From assembly GCA_019321725.1 (NCBI GenBank), contig CM033107.1:26279445-26343444 (forward strand): a DNA stretch of 64,000 bases, given 5' to 3'. The number at the start of each line of letters is the position of its first letter. Within the stretch, counting starts at the first letter, position 1. A program made the position numbers and the translations under genes. The DNA comes from Paulownia fortunei. Lineage: Eukaryota > Streptophyta > Magnoliopsida > Lamiales > Paulowniaceae. The notes under the pieces are model-generated. The model was not told the origin of the DNA and ran no database searches. It saw nothing but the letters and a program-made list of their open reading frames with translations. Positions 1-10,615 of the stretch are shown here, in pieces.

Positions 1-620
1 TCAAAATTCTTGCAATTTTTGGCCCAAGTGGTACGGGAGAGTCTATTCCTCTTCTCACAGTCGTGGAATCTTCTAAGGTATTATTTTTCCAAGCAGAAAC
101 ATTAATGTTCAACGCCAATTTTAGGCTCAACGAAAACAGTGCTCGAGAGACTATTCCTCGCATTTACACCTGGATGAGCCGACTTCAGGACTCGTGGTTC
201 TTGAATAGTTTATTATTATTCAGATAACAAGGGTCCGATCGAGTTCTCTGTACATGTTCCGATTGTGACAAAGGATCTTTCTTGTTTCTAAACACTATCA
301 GGGAAAATTATTTTAGTTTCAAGATTGACTTAGATTTTTTTTTAACAATATTCCCGGAAGGTTCTGAGCAGGCGAGTGACCATCTGTATGAGCTAAAACT
401 GAGTCTACAATCATATGGAAAAAAAAAAACCGTGAAACAAGTTTTCTCATCTAATAACCTGTCTTACAGAGATTCCAAAGAAGTTATATTCCAATTGTCA
501 TCAGATTTTCTAAAGAATACCCTTCTGATATTTTCCTCATTTTTTAATAGTCCATGCAACTACCAAACTCTTGGTTCGATCTTATGTAAGCTATTTGCGA
601 CATCAAATAAAGACCAGAAC
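1..620 (+). pseudogene. Degenerate half-size ABC transporter (ABCG/WBC type) fragment
   Basis: The frame beginning at base 3 is open to a TAA at 225-227. It holds a Walker A-like GPSGTGES, in which the invariant Lys is replaced by Glu, followed almost at once by PLLTV and ETLMFNANFRL-like stretches. In half-size ABCG proteins about 60 residues normally separate Walker A from the PLLTVKETLMF region, so an internal deletion is likely. Another frame (282-626) carries a weak SKEVIFQLSSDF..K stretch that could be the cytoplasmic segment before the membrane domain. No signature motif, Walker B or continuous membrane domain is seen. The homology probably continues left of the window. The ABCG assignment rests on motif memory; the broken state is seen directly. 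Confidence 0.5.
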
Positions 621-741
621 TACTAACCAATGTGACCATTGACCCTCAGGGTCCATGTCAACTCAGAATTTATCCTTCTTTTCTTTGAAAAAACTCTCAA
701 ATTTAAGCTGACCCCATGCATGCAAACTTTCTCTGTTCACA

Positions 742-748
742 TATATAT
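742..748 (+). promoter_or_regulatory. Putative TATA box of the lectin receptor kinase gene
   Basis: TATATAT lies about 75 bases before the ATG at 820, a plausible spacing for a plant core promoter with a short leader. It is inferred from position only; AT-rich sequence makes chance TATA strings common. Confidence 0.3.
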
Positions 749-819
749 CCGTGTACTCTTATGTTAGTTATTAAGAGGATATTTTACTTTCACTTGGGAG
801 ATACTCTATTCTGTCCAAA

Positions 820-3219
820 ATGAGATGCCAAATTCTTGAATATTTTTATCTTCTCTTCTTACTGATCTTTTTGTCCTCTTTTCCTCTTGCAATTTCAAGA
901 TCTCAATTTGGGTTGGAGAGGGGTGATTCCATATCTGTTGGAAAAGAATCTGATTTTATCACCTCTCCTGATAATTCATTCACTTGTGGTTTTCATTGCC
1001 TGGGAACCAATGCCTACTGGTTTGCAATCTGGTTCACCAATTCCAGGGACAAAACCGTCGTTTGGATGGCTAATCGTAACAGGCCTGTCAATGGCAAAGG
1101 CTCGAAAGTAACAATTAGGCGAGATGGAACAATGGTCTTGACAGATGTGGATGGCAGCGTTGTGTGGCAGACTAATACTACCACTGCTGATGTTGCGGCA
1201 GCTGAGCTTCTTAACACCGGAAACCTTGTTTTGAAGAACCCACGAGGTGAAATACTCTGGCAAACTTTTGATTTTCCTACAGATACTCTTTTACCTTCTC
1301 AAACATTCAACAAGAACAAACGATTGACATCTGCATTAAGAAAGGGCACTTATGAATCAGGCTACTTCAATTTGTATTTTGGTAGTGACAATGTTTTGAG
1401 GTTGATATCTGATAGCCCTGATACCTCTACCACCTATTGGCCAAATCCTGATTTTGATATTTATAGAAATGGCAGAACAAACTATAACAGTAGTAGAATA
1501 GCAGTTTTAGATGATATGGGCAGGTTTCTGTCAAGTGATCAATTGCAATTCAATGCTTCTGATATGGGTTACGGGATAAGGAGGAGGCTGACAATGGACT
1601 ATGATGGGAATCTCAGAGTCTATAGCTTGATAAATTCCACAGGACTTTGGGATATAACATGGCAAGCTCTTGAACAGCCTTGTAGTGTTCTAGGTGTGTG
1701 TGGAAGAAACGCGATATGTGTTTATACACCAGAACCCAAGTGCACGTGTCCTCCTGGATTCGAGGTGAACAATCCAAGTGACTGGAATGTCGGTTGCAAG
1801 GCCACATTCAACCAAACCCTCTTAAATTCTCGAAATGTAAACTTCCTGGAGATCCCCCATACAGATTTCTATGGTTCTGATCTGAATGCAACACAGATAG
1901 TCACATGGGAAACTTGCAGGGATATCTGTTTGGGGGATTTTCGTTGTCAGGCCTTTAGCTACAGGCTATTAGGGCAAGGGGTCTGTTATGTAAAGAGTGC
2001 ACTACTGAATGGTTATGCCTCTCCAGATTTCCCTGCAAGTATATATCTCAAACTACCAGATAGTTTGCAGGTATCAAAACCCAATATATTTCATGTCTCC
2101 AGCCCAACTTGTGGATCTCGTGAGGCAGAAATCATCCTGGGCTCTCCTTCTATGTATGATTTCAACAACAGAAGGGTGAGATGGGTGTATTTCTACTCGT
2201 TTGCTGCGGCATTGGGTGCAATTGAGTTGATGTTTATAGTATTAGGCTGGTGGTTTCTCTTAAGAAAACATGGCGTCCCAGCCTCAGTTGAGGCTGGATA
2301 TCGCATGATATCAAGTCAGTTCAGACGGTATACCTATTCAGAACTGAAGAAAGCAACCAATAATTTCAAGGAGGAGCTAGGAAGGGGAGGCTCAGGCACT
2401 GTTTATAAGGGCGTTTTATCAGACAACAGGGTCGTGGCAGTGAAGAGACTAGGGGATTTTTTTCAAGCACAACACGAGTACTTTGCAGAAATCAGCACCC
2501 TTGGAAAGATCAATCACATGAATCTTGTAAGAATTTGGGGGTTTTGTTCAGACAGAAGACATCGGCTCCTAGTCTACGAATACCTCGACAACTTATCACT
2601 GGACAGGCATCTCTTTGGCTCCAACTTCCTCGGCTGGAAACAAAGATACGCAGTGGCATTAGGAACTGCCAAAGGTTTGGCCTATCTCCACCATGAATGC
2701 CTAGAATGGGTTATCCATTGTGATGTGAAGCCAGAAAACATACTTCTTGACAGTGAATTTCAGCCCAAGATTTCAGATTTTGGGCTGGCTAAACTGTCAC
2801 AGAGAGGGGGCCCTGGTTCAGAAATCACTAGAATCCGCGGAACAAAAGGCTACATGGCTCCTGAATGGGCTCTAAACCATCCCATCACCGCAAAAGTCGA
2901 TGTGTTCGGGTATGGAGTGGTGATATTAGAAATAGTAAGGGGAGTTAGGCTTTGTAATTGGGTTGTGGAGGGCGATGATGAGCAAGAAGCAGCGCTCACG
3001 AATTTTGTGCGAAATATCGAGGAAAAGATGCAGTGTGGGAGCTCGTCTTGGTTGGAAAGTGTTGTGGATTCAAGATTGGGCGGTAAATTTAGCAGAAACC
3101 AGGCGGCGACATTGATTCAAACAGGCATTTCTTGTGTGAAGGAAGATAGAAACAAGCGGCCAACAATGGCTTCTGTGGTGCAAACTCTGCTGGAATGTGA
3201 AGATGAAACGGAAGTTTAA
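820..3219 (+). CDS. G-type lectin S-receptor-like serine/threonine kinase (ZmPK1-like), intact and intronless
   Basis: A single 799-codon reading frame encodes a plasma-membrane receptor kinase. In order: signal peptide (about 1-27), bulb-type mannose-binding lectin domain (about 35-160), S-locus glycoprotein-like region, a Cys-rich EGF-like segment (about 286-330), a PAN-like Cys region (about 360-410), a transmembrane helix (about 457-480), then the kinase. In the kinase I see the glycine loop GRGGSGTVYKG near residue 520, the VAVK lysine near 540, HCDVKPEN near 632, DFG near 652 and APEW near 680. A Cys precedes the catalytic Asp, so it is a non-RD kinase, as is usual for the ZmPK1-like subgroup. 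All key catalytic residues are present. Such proteins perceive extracellular cues in defence or self/non-self signalling; the ligand cannot be inferred. Family assignment is firm, specific function unknown. Confidence 0.95.
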   Translation: MRCQILEYFYLLFLLIFLSSFPLAISRSQFGLERGDSISVGKESDFITSPDNSFTCGFHCLGTNAYWFAIWFTNSRDKTVVWMANRNRPVNGKGSKVTIRRDGTMVLTDVDGSVVWQTNTTTADVAAAELLNTGNLVLKNPRGEILWQTFDFPTDTLLPSQTFNKNKRLTSALRKGTYESGYFNLYFGSDNVLRLISDSPDTSTTYWPNPDFDIYRNGRTNYNSSRIAVLDDMGRFLSSDQLQFNASDMGYGIRRRLTMDYDGNLRVYSLINSTGLWDITWQALEQPCSVLGVCGRNAICVYTPEPKCTCPPGFEVNNPSDWNVGCKATFNQTLLNSRNVNFLEIPHTDFYGSDLNATQIVTWETCRDICLGDFRCQAFSYRLLGQGVCYVKSALLNGYASPDFPASIYLKLPDSLQVSKPNIFHVSSPTCGSREAEIILGSPSMYDFNNRRVRWVYFYSFAAALGAIELMFIVLGWWFLLRKHGVPASVEAGYRMISSQFRRYTYSELKKATNNFKEELGRGGSGTVYKGVLSDNRVVAVKRLGDFFQAQHEYFAEISTLGKINHMNLVRIWGFCSDRRHRLLVYEYLDNLSLDRHLFGSNFLGWKQRYAVALGTAKGLAYLHHECLEWVIHCDVKPENILLDSEFQPKISDFGLAKLSQRGGPGSEITRIRGTKGYMAPEWALNHPITAKVDVFGYGVVILEIVRGVRLCNWVVEGDDEQEAALTNFVRNIEEKMQCGSSSWLESVVDSRLGGKFSRNQAATLIQTGISCVKEDRNKRPTMASVVQTLLECEDETEV

Positions 3220-3727
3220 GTTACAGATAGACAAATGATCTCTATATGATTATTAATCTTTTTAGTCCTTTTTTCTTCTTCTTCTTCTTCTTTTTTTTTT
3301 AAAAAAAAAATCCTTTTTCTCCCAAATGTAGTTAAAACTAGTTTTTAGAAGGTTTATCAAAGGATTAATTTTTGAATAGTTGATTTTATAAAAGTTAATT
3401 ATTTGTTCATATTTTAGTAAATGCTAATGCAATTAATTGTCACTGTGAGTGTCTTGGGAAAAATTAATACCATGTTGCAATCAAGTGACCCTTTTGCTTA
3501 CACTGCATTATTTGGGTGGCTTTATTTGCTTCCTTTTTTCCATTTAATTAGGTATTTTGAGTCTGTATTTATCCCAAAAAAAAAATTAATTCAATTATGT
3601 TTAAAAGTAAACAAATACTGATCATATGAAATTTCATACTATCCATCAAAATGAAATAAAACAATTTTTTTTTATAAATATATAGAAGAGCGAACATTTT
3701 CAGTTGATCAATGACAATTTCAATGAC
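3220..3727. other. 3' flank of the receptor kinase gene, no gene seen
   Basis: The flank is AT-rich with a CTT-rich and poly-T/poly-A stretch near 3270-3310. A 66-codon frame at 3421 has no recognisable content. Confidence 0.5.
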
Positions 3728-4525
3728 CAAAATATCAAATTTGGTGTAATTCTATTTTTAATAAATCACCAAATATTACACCAAATTTGGTGTAATATTT
3801 ATATTCCAATTTGTTTCTAAAATTGTTCTACTACAAATTTTAATTCTATTTGTATTTTATATTGAATATTTAATTAATTCATAATTTAGTTTTTATAAAA
3901 TTTTAGTTTTGTTATTATTTTGTAATAACATTTGTACTAATTAATTATAATAATTAACAAACAATTAGCATTTGATAAATTATAATAATTAATAATAATA
4001 ATAAATACATTGAAATAACATTACTTGCATTAAATTCAAAAGTAAAATACAACATAAATATTGAAAACTAAAATTTAAAAAAAAAATACTACATAAAACT
4101 AAAGACAATAATTTAATAGTCTGGTAAATTATTTTTTTTATTGTGATATTAATTGTAATATAGTATTTTTCTTCATACAATGAGTATTTTTTTTTATTGT
4201 GATATTAATTGTAATATAGTATTTTTCTTCATACAATGAGTATTTTTTTTTATTGTGATATTAATTATAATGTTTATTTTTATAATATAATTAATAATTG
4301 TAATATGAATTATATGTAATTTTCTATTTAATAGAATTAGTAGTAATAAAATATAATTAATTAAATAATTTTATAAATAAATAAATAAGTAATAATTAAA
4401 AAAAATAAAATAAAATAAAATATTCATTTGTTATAAAATTTAATGTAATAGGTTATAAATGATTTATGCTAAATTATATCAAAACATCAAATTTGATGCA
4501 AAACTTACGCCAAATTTGATACATA
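3728..4525. mobile_element. AT-rich foldback (MITE-like) element
   Basis: A left end reading TATCAAATTTGGTGTAA (from 3733) faces an inverted right end reading TTACGCCAAATTTGATA (4505-4521), with one mismatch in 17. Nested palindromes built on CACCAAAT/ATTTGGTG lie just inside the left end (3767-3800) and another near 4487. The interior is almost pure A/T and has no coding potential. This fits a non-autonomous terminal-inverted-repeat element; the superfamily and target-site duplication are not determined. Confidence 0.45.
4139..4300. repeat. Tandem repeat, 56-bp period, about 2.4 copies
   Basis: The string TTGTGATATTAATTGTAATA recurs at 4141 and 4197, and a related start appears at 4253, giving a 56-base period with near-identical copies. 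It lies inside the foldback element. Confidence 0.8.
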
Positions 4526-6835
4526 GGTTTTGAAGGGGCGTAGGTACCATATCCATATGCATGCCATCTAAAAATTTGAATATGTCCTTCAACTGGGACA
4601 CAATCAGTCAAGATTCTTAATTAGTTATCAATCAGTATGTCAGTTTGCTGCTTCCGTTTTGATATTATACTTAACCTTGTTATACCTCTGAAGTTGCTAT
4701 TTTTTATTTTGTGTGTGTGTGTGTGTTTATTCAAGATAAATGCTTGTGATCTCTGCTAGAAGCAGAATATTTGTTTCCCTCATCAGATTAGCTCGGACTA
4801 CTTAACAACTGTAGATACTTTTCTTGTGAAACACAAAAATAAACAAAGATTCAAAACAATTTGGGGAAATCTCTGCATACCCTATCAATTGTAAATGTTA
4901 TCACTCCACTTAAGAGCAAGGACAGCCAAGTTGATTCTTTTGTAGAAAAAGATGGATCAATAAAAATATTTCTGTACCACTTTTATCTTTCTTGGCAATG
5001 AATGAATTCTATCATTACTAAAACGGCCAACTTTTCTTAACAATACTACAATATTAAACAATGCAAACTTCCTCAAAGCAGAGAGAGAAGTCTATTGCTA
5101 CACGCTTCAGATCATCTATTGCAAGGCATAACATATGCACACCACTTGTATTTAAGTAATTCTGAGTGTATATTTATGAAAGTATTGGAGAACTGATTGC
5201 TGCAAGTTCTGTTGAAAAGCTATTGGAGAAGTTTCAAAGAATCGAGCTTTTAAAATGACAAGTTGCCATAGTTATTGATTTTAGGAAAAGTTAATTGAGC
5301 TTAATGTGCAATCTTTCTTTTTCTCTTCAGGCAAAAGCATATTATGTTCACATATTCCCTTTGCTTTAGGTATTTAAGGTTCACTTGGATCATTGCAAAA
5401 CAATAAGTTTCTTATTATTTGCATGTCTAATCAGTAAATATCCACCTTTTAACTATATCTTTGAAAACAAACAGAAGAATATGCCCCTGAGGTGGTCTGA
5501 AGTCTCGTCATTGTGAGCTACCTCAGTTGCGGAGCCCTAACATCTCTGATTCTATGTATTTGATGCAAGAAATAAGCTGCATTCTGAAACAAGGTTAAAA
5601 AGGCCATATGCTTGTTGTTCCTGGACTTTCTGTAACATGTCCTTGCAAGAAACTCGCAGAGAGGGAACAAACACGGTACAAGAATAAGAAAATTTGCCTT
5701 GTATGTTTTGCCACCAAATTGCAATCTCGAACAGAAACTGGAACATAACACAAACTAGGAAACATAGAAATTTCCTCCCTTGTACTAAGGCATTTGATGA
5801 GCATATACAAATTGCATTTTCTTGTGTATGTATACGCCGTAAAACAAAGTTCTTGCAAGTGCGTTTATAACTAAAGTATGTTCATACAAGTTGGTTTTAT
5901 GGCCTATAAGTATTTAAGTAGTGAACTTGAAACCCACTGTGGTCCATAAAGTGAATTTCTTCAAGTATATATGACAGAATGAAAACCAATTTATACTTGC
6001 ACATGCTCTATGAATGTCAATTTGTGTGTGTAGTATTCTGTTCTAGGAAGTGGAGGTTTTCTTCAATTTTTTTGTGATGATATTCTCATTAAAATAGCTG
6101 CAACCTGCTTTCTCTGGCACATTGTTATCAAGAATTATCAGCACAGAACCTTGATAAGTTTTTCATGATGACACTAATCACAAACTATCACAACTGCTTT
6201 TGCTAGCTTGCACTAAGTTTTGACGAATTATGCATCAGCATGGCATGATGTGGTTGGGAAAGACATTGGATCTTGCATTACACATTTATTTGGAAGATTC
6301 AGTTTTATCTGTCTCAAGATAATCGAATTCCTTCTGTTCAAAGATGGCAAAGATTTATCTGAGAGCAAGGAAGAAGCTATAGGAGTTCTACAAAAACCTG
6401 CTTAGTTGGTGTTCATGATGGTGGTTCTCTACTGAAGGCTTATGGAATTTTTCAACTTTTAGAGATATTTTAGCTTGCTGGACAGTAAAGAAACATGTGA
6501 TACATGTTTGTCAAGTGGAGAAAAAAGCTCAGAGAGAAGAAATTGCACCTAAAATAGCTTGCTAAATAGATTTATATTGTCTTCTGATGATAATGAAATT
6601 CCTTCACATGCTCAACAAAGAGAAACTGAGTTGAAGGCCTGCTTGGCCTGCTAAGACTCACCTAATTAACAGCATGAATAGGGAGAAACAGATGCTGCAT
6701 AGAATCAGTTCTCTGAATCAAGCGAAGTTTGCTAGTCTGTAGTTGCTGAAAAATGCAATTGTTAAGTGATCAACGAGGAAAGAAACATGTCACCTTGTGG
6801 AGTAGATATCTCAAGATTTCTTGTTTCTGCAGGAC
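4526..6835. other. Intergenic region downstream of the MIR2111 hairpin
   Basis: The composition is less AT-rich than the flanks, and a (GT)n run lies near 4711-4726. No frame resembles a known protein. Because the microRNA is on the minus strand, part of this region may belong to the 3' portion of its primary transcript; that is inference. Confidence 0.35.
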
Positions 6836-6927
6836 GTGAGGATGGGATAATCTGCAGCCCGAGGACTAGATGAAACGATAATTTGATAATCATCTAAACC
6901 TCAGGATGCAGATTACCTGATCCTCAC
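6836..6927 (-). ncRNA. MIR2111: miR2111 precursor hairpin
   Basis: GTGAGGA (6836-6842) pairs with TCCTCAC (6921-6927), and the arms stay paired inward to a short AT-rich loop around 6870-6890. Read on the minus strand, the 5' arm at 6895-6915 matches the conserved 21-nt miR2111-5p at every base as I know it (it begins TAATCTGCATCCTGAGG). The opposite arm at about 6846-6866 reads GTCCTCGGGCTGCAGATT, like known miR2111-3p. The duplex has roughly two mismatches and two G-U pairs, acceptable for plant microRNAs. miR2111 is induced by phosphate starvation and acts as a shoot-to-root signal that targets kelch-repeat F-box (TML-type) transcripts. I found only one copy here. A TATA-like TATATATT on the minus strand near 7039-7046 could be its core promoter. 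Confidence 0.93.
6895..6915 (-). ncRNA. MIR2111: Mature miR2111-5p
   Basis: The 21 bases on the minus strand start with T, as expected for AGO1 loading, and match the canonical miR2111-5p sequence throughout. The position in the 5' arm of the hairpin agrees with the known dominant product. Confidence 0.92.
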
Positions 6928-7038
6928 ACAATAATATTTATGTAATGAAGATTTTTGATGAGCAGAAACGAAACAAAACTGACTTTTAGATAGTTTCATG
7001 CAAACGGGATTGATGATCCATATGCATGGGGGAGAGGA

Positions 7039-7046
7039 ATATATAA
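7039..7046 (-). promoter_or_regulatory. Possible TATA box for MIR2111
   Basis: On the minus strand TATATATT lies about 110 bases upstream of the hairpin base, which would place transcription start near 7010. I checked 6930-8140 for the phosphate-response P1BS motif GNATATNC and found no perfect site, so direct PHR1 control through this proximal segment is not supported. Confidence 0.3.
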
Positions 7047-7206
7047 TGCCTCACAAAGCTTCCATATTAAATTCCTCAAGTAGGGTTTGGCATGGTGTAA
7101 AGAGACTAAAGCCATGATAAGGTGCTGTCACCTGCAATCATCTTCGATTCTGTTCCTCCTAACCAATGATAAGAAGGGAACCTTTTTCTTTATCAGAAAA
7201 TGATCT

Positions 7207-7530
7207 TCCTTGACTGCTTTCTGAACAGGACCAGAAAAATCTCCCAGCTGGAAATTTTTAGGGAAAAAAAAATGGAAATACCACATTACATACTTGGTCG
7301 CTGTAGAGCAGAAGACAGGAAGTGATCTAGATCTTTATCACAGTTACATACTTGGTCACTGAATAGCAGAAGACAGGATGACAGGAAGTGATTTAGATAT
7401 TTCTTCCTTGCTGCTTTCTGAACAGGACCAGAAAAAAATCTCCCAGCTGGAGTATAGGAAAAGAGGAAAAAAAATGAAAAAAGAAAAAGAAACACCACAT
7501 TACATACTTGGTCGCTGTATAGCAAAAAAA
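7207..7530. repeat. Nested tandem duplication upstream of MIR2111
   Basis: CTGCTTTCTGAACAGGACCA with its flanks occurs near 7217 and again near 7411, a period of about 195 bases. Each unit continues through CTCCCAGCTGG to ACATACTTGGTCGCTGTA. Within unit 1 the ACATACTTGGTC segment is itself duplicated (about 7287 and 7346, period about 59). Frames that open across the repeat are not recognised as genes. Confidence 0.75.
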
Positions 7531-10500
7531 AATTATTCCTGTTTCAACTGTTCCGAGCACTGCGAACTTGTGACCATGTGGTATTCTTCAACTTTTGTCT
7601 TACTGATGATAAATCAAGAATGGCAAAATGACAACATTTGCATATTTTATCGGATCAGATGATCCGTTATGGCTTTGCACATTCTACCTATTCTATATTC
7701 CCTTGGAAATTGACTGGCACAAGTTGGACATAGCTGTTTAACGGCTTAGTGGATGCTAGATTGCGAGAGTTCTCCTTGCTGGAGTTATTTACTTTGCCTG
7801 CCCTGCCGGTAATTTCTACTTCCCTAGAAAGAGTTACATTGTTACAGTATCCCCTGCACTCACCGAAAAAGACAAATATACAAATAAAGCAGGAAACAAA
7901 TGAATCAATGAAGCATAAATTTTTGCAATCAATTAGCAAGACTGATGCTTGTGGAAATCAGGGAATGTGCCATGGCCCGACAATGAGTGATGTGAGACTC
8001 CTGATTAAGACACGTGGTCCTGATATCCATGCCTTTATTCCAGAACCCAATCCCTTGCATGGATGAACCAACCAATAACTCTTCTCCAACATCAGCTCAA
8101 AGGTCCTGATCCTAAAAGTAGCAGCAGTTACACCTGCTTATATCAGAGGATTTGGAAAATTAGTAATTTCTAGAACTACAGTAAGATTTTGAGGGCTGAT
8201 TACCAATGATATTTTTACTCCTCAGCCCTCACGTAACCTCCATAGTTTGACAGCTTATCTAACTTTTACAGTTTCACATAAAGTTGAACTGCTGTCGAGG
8301 CATAATGCTAGAGAGCAAAAGCAAGAGTGCAAGCGTTAATGAGTAGAATTCATTTGAATTCGGGAGCATCATAATACAACAATTCAAGAATCAGTTTTGT
8401 GAGTAATTCACACAATTGTTGACACAGCAACATGATAGCATAAGAAAGAATGATGCCTTGAATGCATGGGACACTTGTAGTTATTTCAATAACAGAGAAA
8501 AGTATATAGGAAGTAGCCAAGCCAGACCCCCAACTCCATAAAAGATTGCCCACACATGGGCTACAACCCTCTACCCTCAATGTCACTACACTCGAAAGCT
8601 CGTCATTGTGCTGTTGCATGATTTCCATTTGCAATCCCATCACCATCACTTTATAATATTCACCATACATGATTTAAAAAAATCCTACATCTCCATCTGT
8701 CTTTTGAGTACTGATGCAAAACCCTTCTTGGAGCAAGTATTCTTATCCGTAATATGTAAGGTTTTAAGCAGAATCTGATGCAACTTGCTCCACGTAAATG
8801 ACTCGGACGATAAGAAGATGAGTGTAAGAGTCGCTACAATTGAGACACTCACATCATAATGGCTGATTTAAAATTATTTTTATAGCTAGGAAGATCCAAA
8901 ATTCCCAGAGAATATCTGAAAATCTATTCCACGACATTGGTGACTTCTCAAAAAGGTTAGTGGGTACACCACCTAAAACCATGCTATTAACATTTGGCAG
9001 CTACCTTCTGTCACTAGGATGTAAAAAAAGAAAAGGCAATTTAAAGGTGAGGAATTTCATTTCCAAAGTCAAGAATCTTTGAAGCGCTATAATTAGCATG
9101 GCCATTGTCCAAGACAAGGCAGTAAATACGAGGATCGAAATTTTATCTCCACAATCACACGAGCCAGCAAAAAGATTTCTGCCCAGACACAATTTAATCA
9201 GTTGTTATTTACTTTAACGTTATGACTTGAGGTATCCTGAAATCACGAAAAAGCTGTGGTAGTTAATGTCGCCAAGAGAAAGTGCACCCCACTATGACTG
9301 AAAGTTAAACTTATTTTGTGAATTTCGAATGACCAGACTAAACTTATTTTTTTCTTTCTTTACTTTTTCAAATTTCTGGAGAATGGAATAACCCATAAAG
9401 AAACGAAATACTAGTGTTTGTCTGCTTGTCTAGGAGAAATTTAATGTAGTGTTCAACTGACACCAACATATTATGGAGAAAATCTGGAAACTTTCAGGAA
9501 TTCTATCTCTGACCAGGTCCAGGCTTTGAACGAACCCAAAATGCTGTCTGTGAAATCCAGATGGGACAAAGATCATAACATTTTCTTGCCCTTTATTTTC
9601 TCTAGAAGATCGACATCAACATGCGACTTGTTAAATGTAATTTTCCTGTACTTTTCAGTCCACTGCTTTCAGACTTTCATACATATCCAATCCCTAAATA
9701 ATACCTGAAATCAGCAGCTGAGATTAACTGACAACAGATTTCGGCTCTTATCAGGACAAGAGAAGAAAAGACCTACTGCACAGCTTTTGTTTGGCATCAA
9801 AGAAGCAGAAACAAATACCGAGAACATATATTAAAAGATTTTTCAGCTGGATATGTCTTTATACATTTCCACAAGAAGACAGCCGCAATGGCCTATACAC
9901 AAAGTCAGCCCGAGCCATGGTGATCACATGTAGCTCAAACCCAGCCAATCCCACTGTTCATGATTCTCAGAACATTAGTGTCATTAAATTTTCTTCACCT
10001 TAAGTTTGGATATGTCCTTGGCATCCGATACTTCATTATTTGTAATGTTCATAGTAAATCTTGAGTCACATTATTGCATGTATTTATAAATTATATGAGA
10101 CATAATCCGCGTATCAGTTTCCTCTTTAGAGATACTGTTAGTATCTGATTTGAATAAAAAAAAGTTGACACTCAGGTCAGAAACGCAAAATAGAATACTT
10201 GAATCACCATAAACGATTAAAATTGGTGCCACTGCTTTCATCAGGGGAATTTCGCTCAAAGAATTTTAATATTAGCGTGCGAACAGGATTTGACAAAATG
10301 GCGCAACAAAAAAATTTCATGATGCTAGAATCATAAATATGATGTCCCTAAACTATGAAAGAAAAAGCTACTAGAACTAATACATTGAAGCGAGACACTA
10401 CTATCAGCAGGCTATACACTGAAATTTTGTTTACTAGCACTTTGGCAGCAACCACAAAATTTACGGCCATGGAATTTTTTCAAGTACCATAGATGAGAAG

Positions 10501-10615
10501 TATCTACCTATTTACTGGCTGCCTTATATTTTAACCAAATCAGATCCTTGCAGCTTCCTTGAAGACGCATGAATTGCAAACTAGATCAAGGAAGATCTGT
10601 AGCAAGACGTGCCAA
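7531..10615. other. Intergenic region, no supported gene
   Basis: Short frames such as 7749-8066 (+, 105 codons) and 8350-8670 (-, 106 codons, hydrophobic end) have no motif I recognise and no splice partners. The segment sits between MIR2111 and the 3' end of the carrier gene. It may hold distal regulatory DNA or the 5' part of the primary microRNA transcript. Confidence 0.35.

Noticed and set aside
4139..4300. Direct repeats considered as a CRISPR-like array
   Set aside because: They are head-to-tail tandem units without spacers in a plant nuclear genome.
7749..8066. A 105-codon plus-strand frame in the MIR2111 intergenic region
   Set aside because: It has no recognisable motif, no splice partners and ordinary intergenic composition; not enough to call a gene.
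8350..8670. A 106-codon minus-strand frame with a hydrophobic end
   Set aside because: Hydrophobic runs are common by chance here and no family is recognised.
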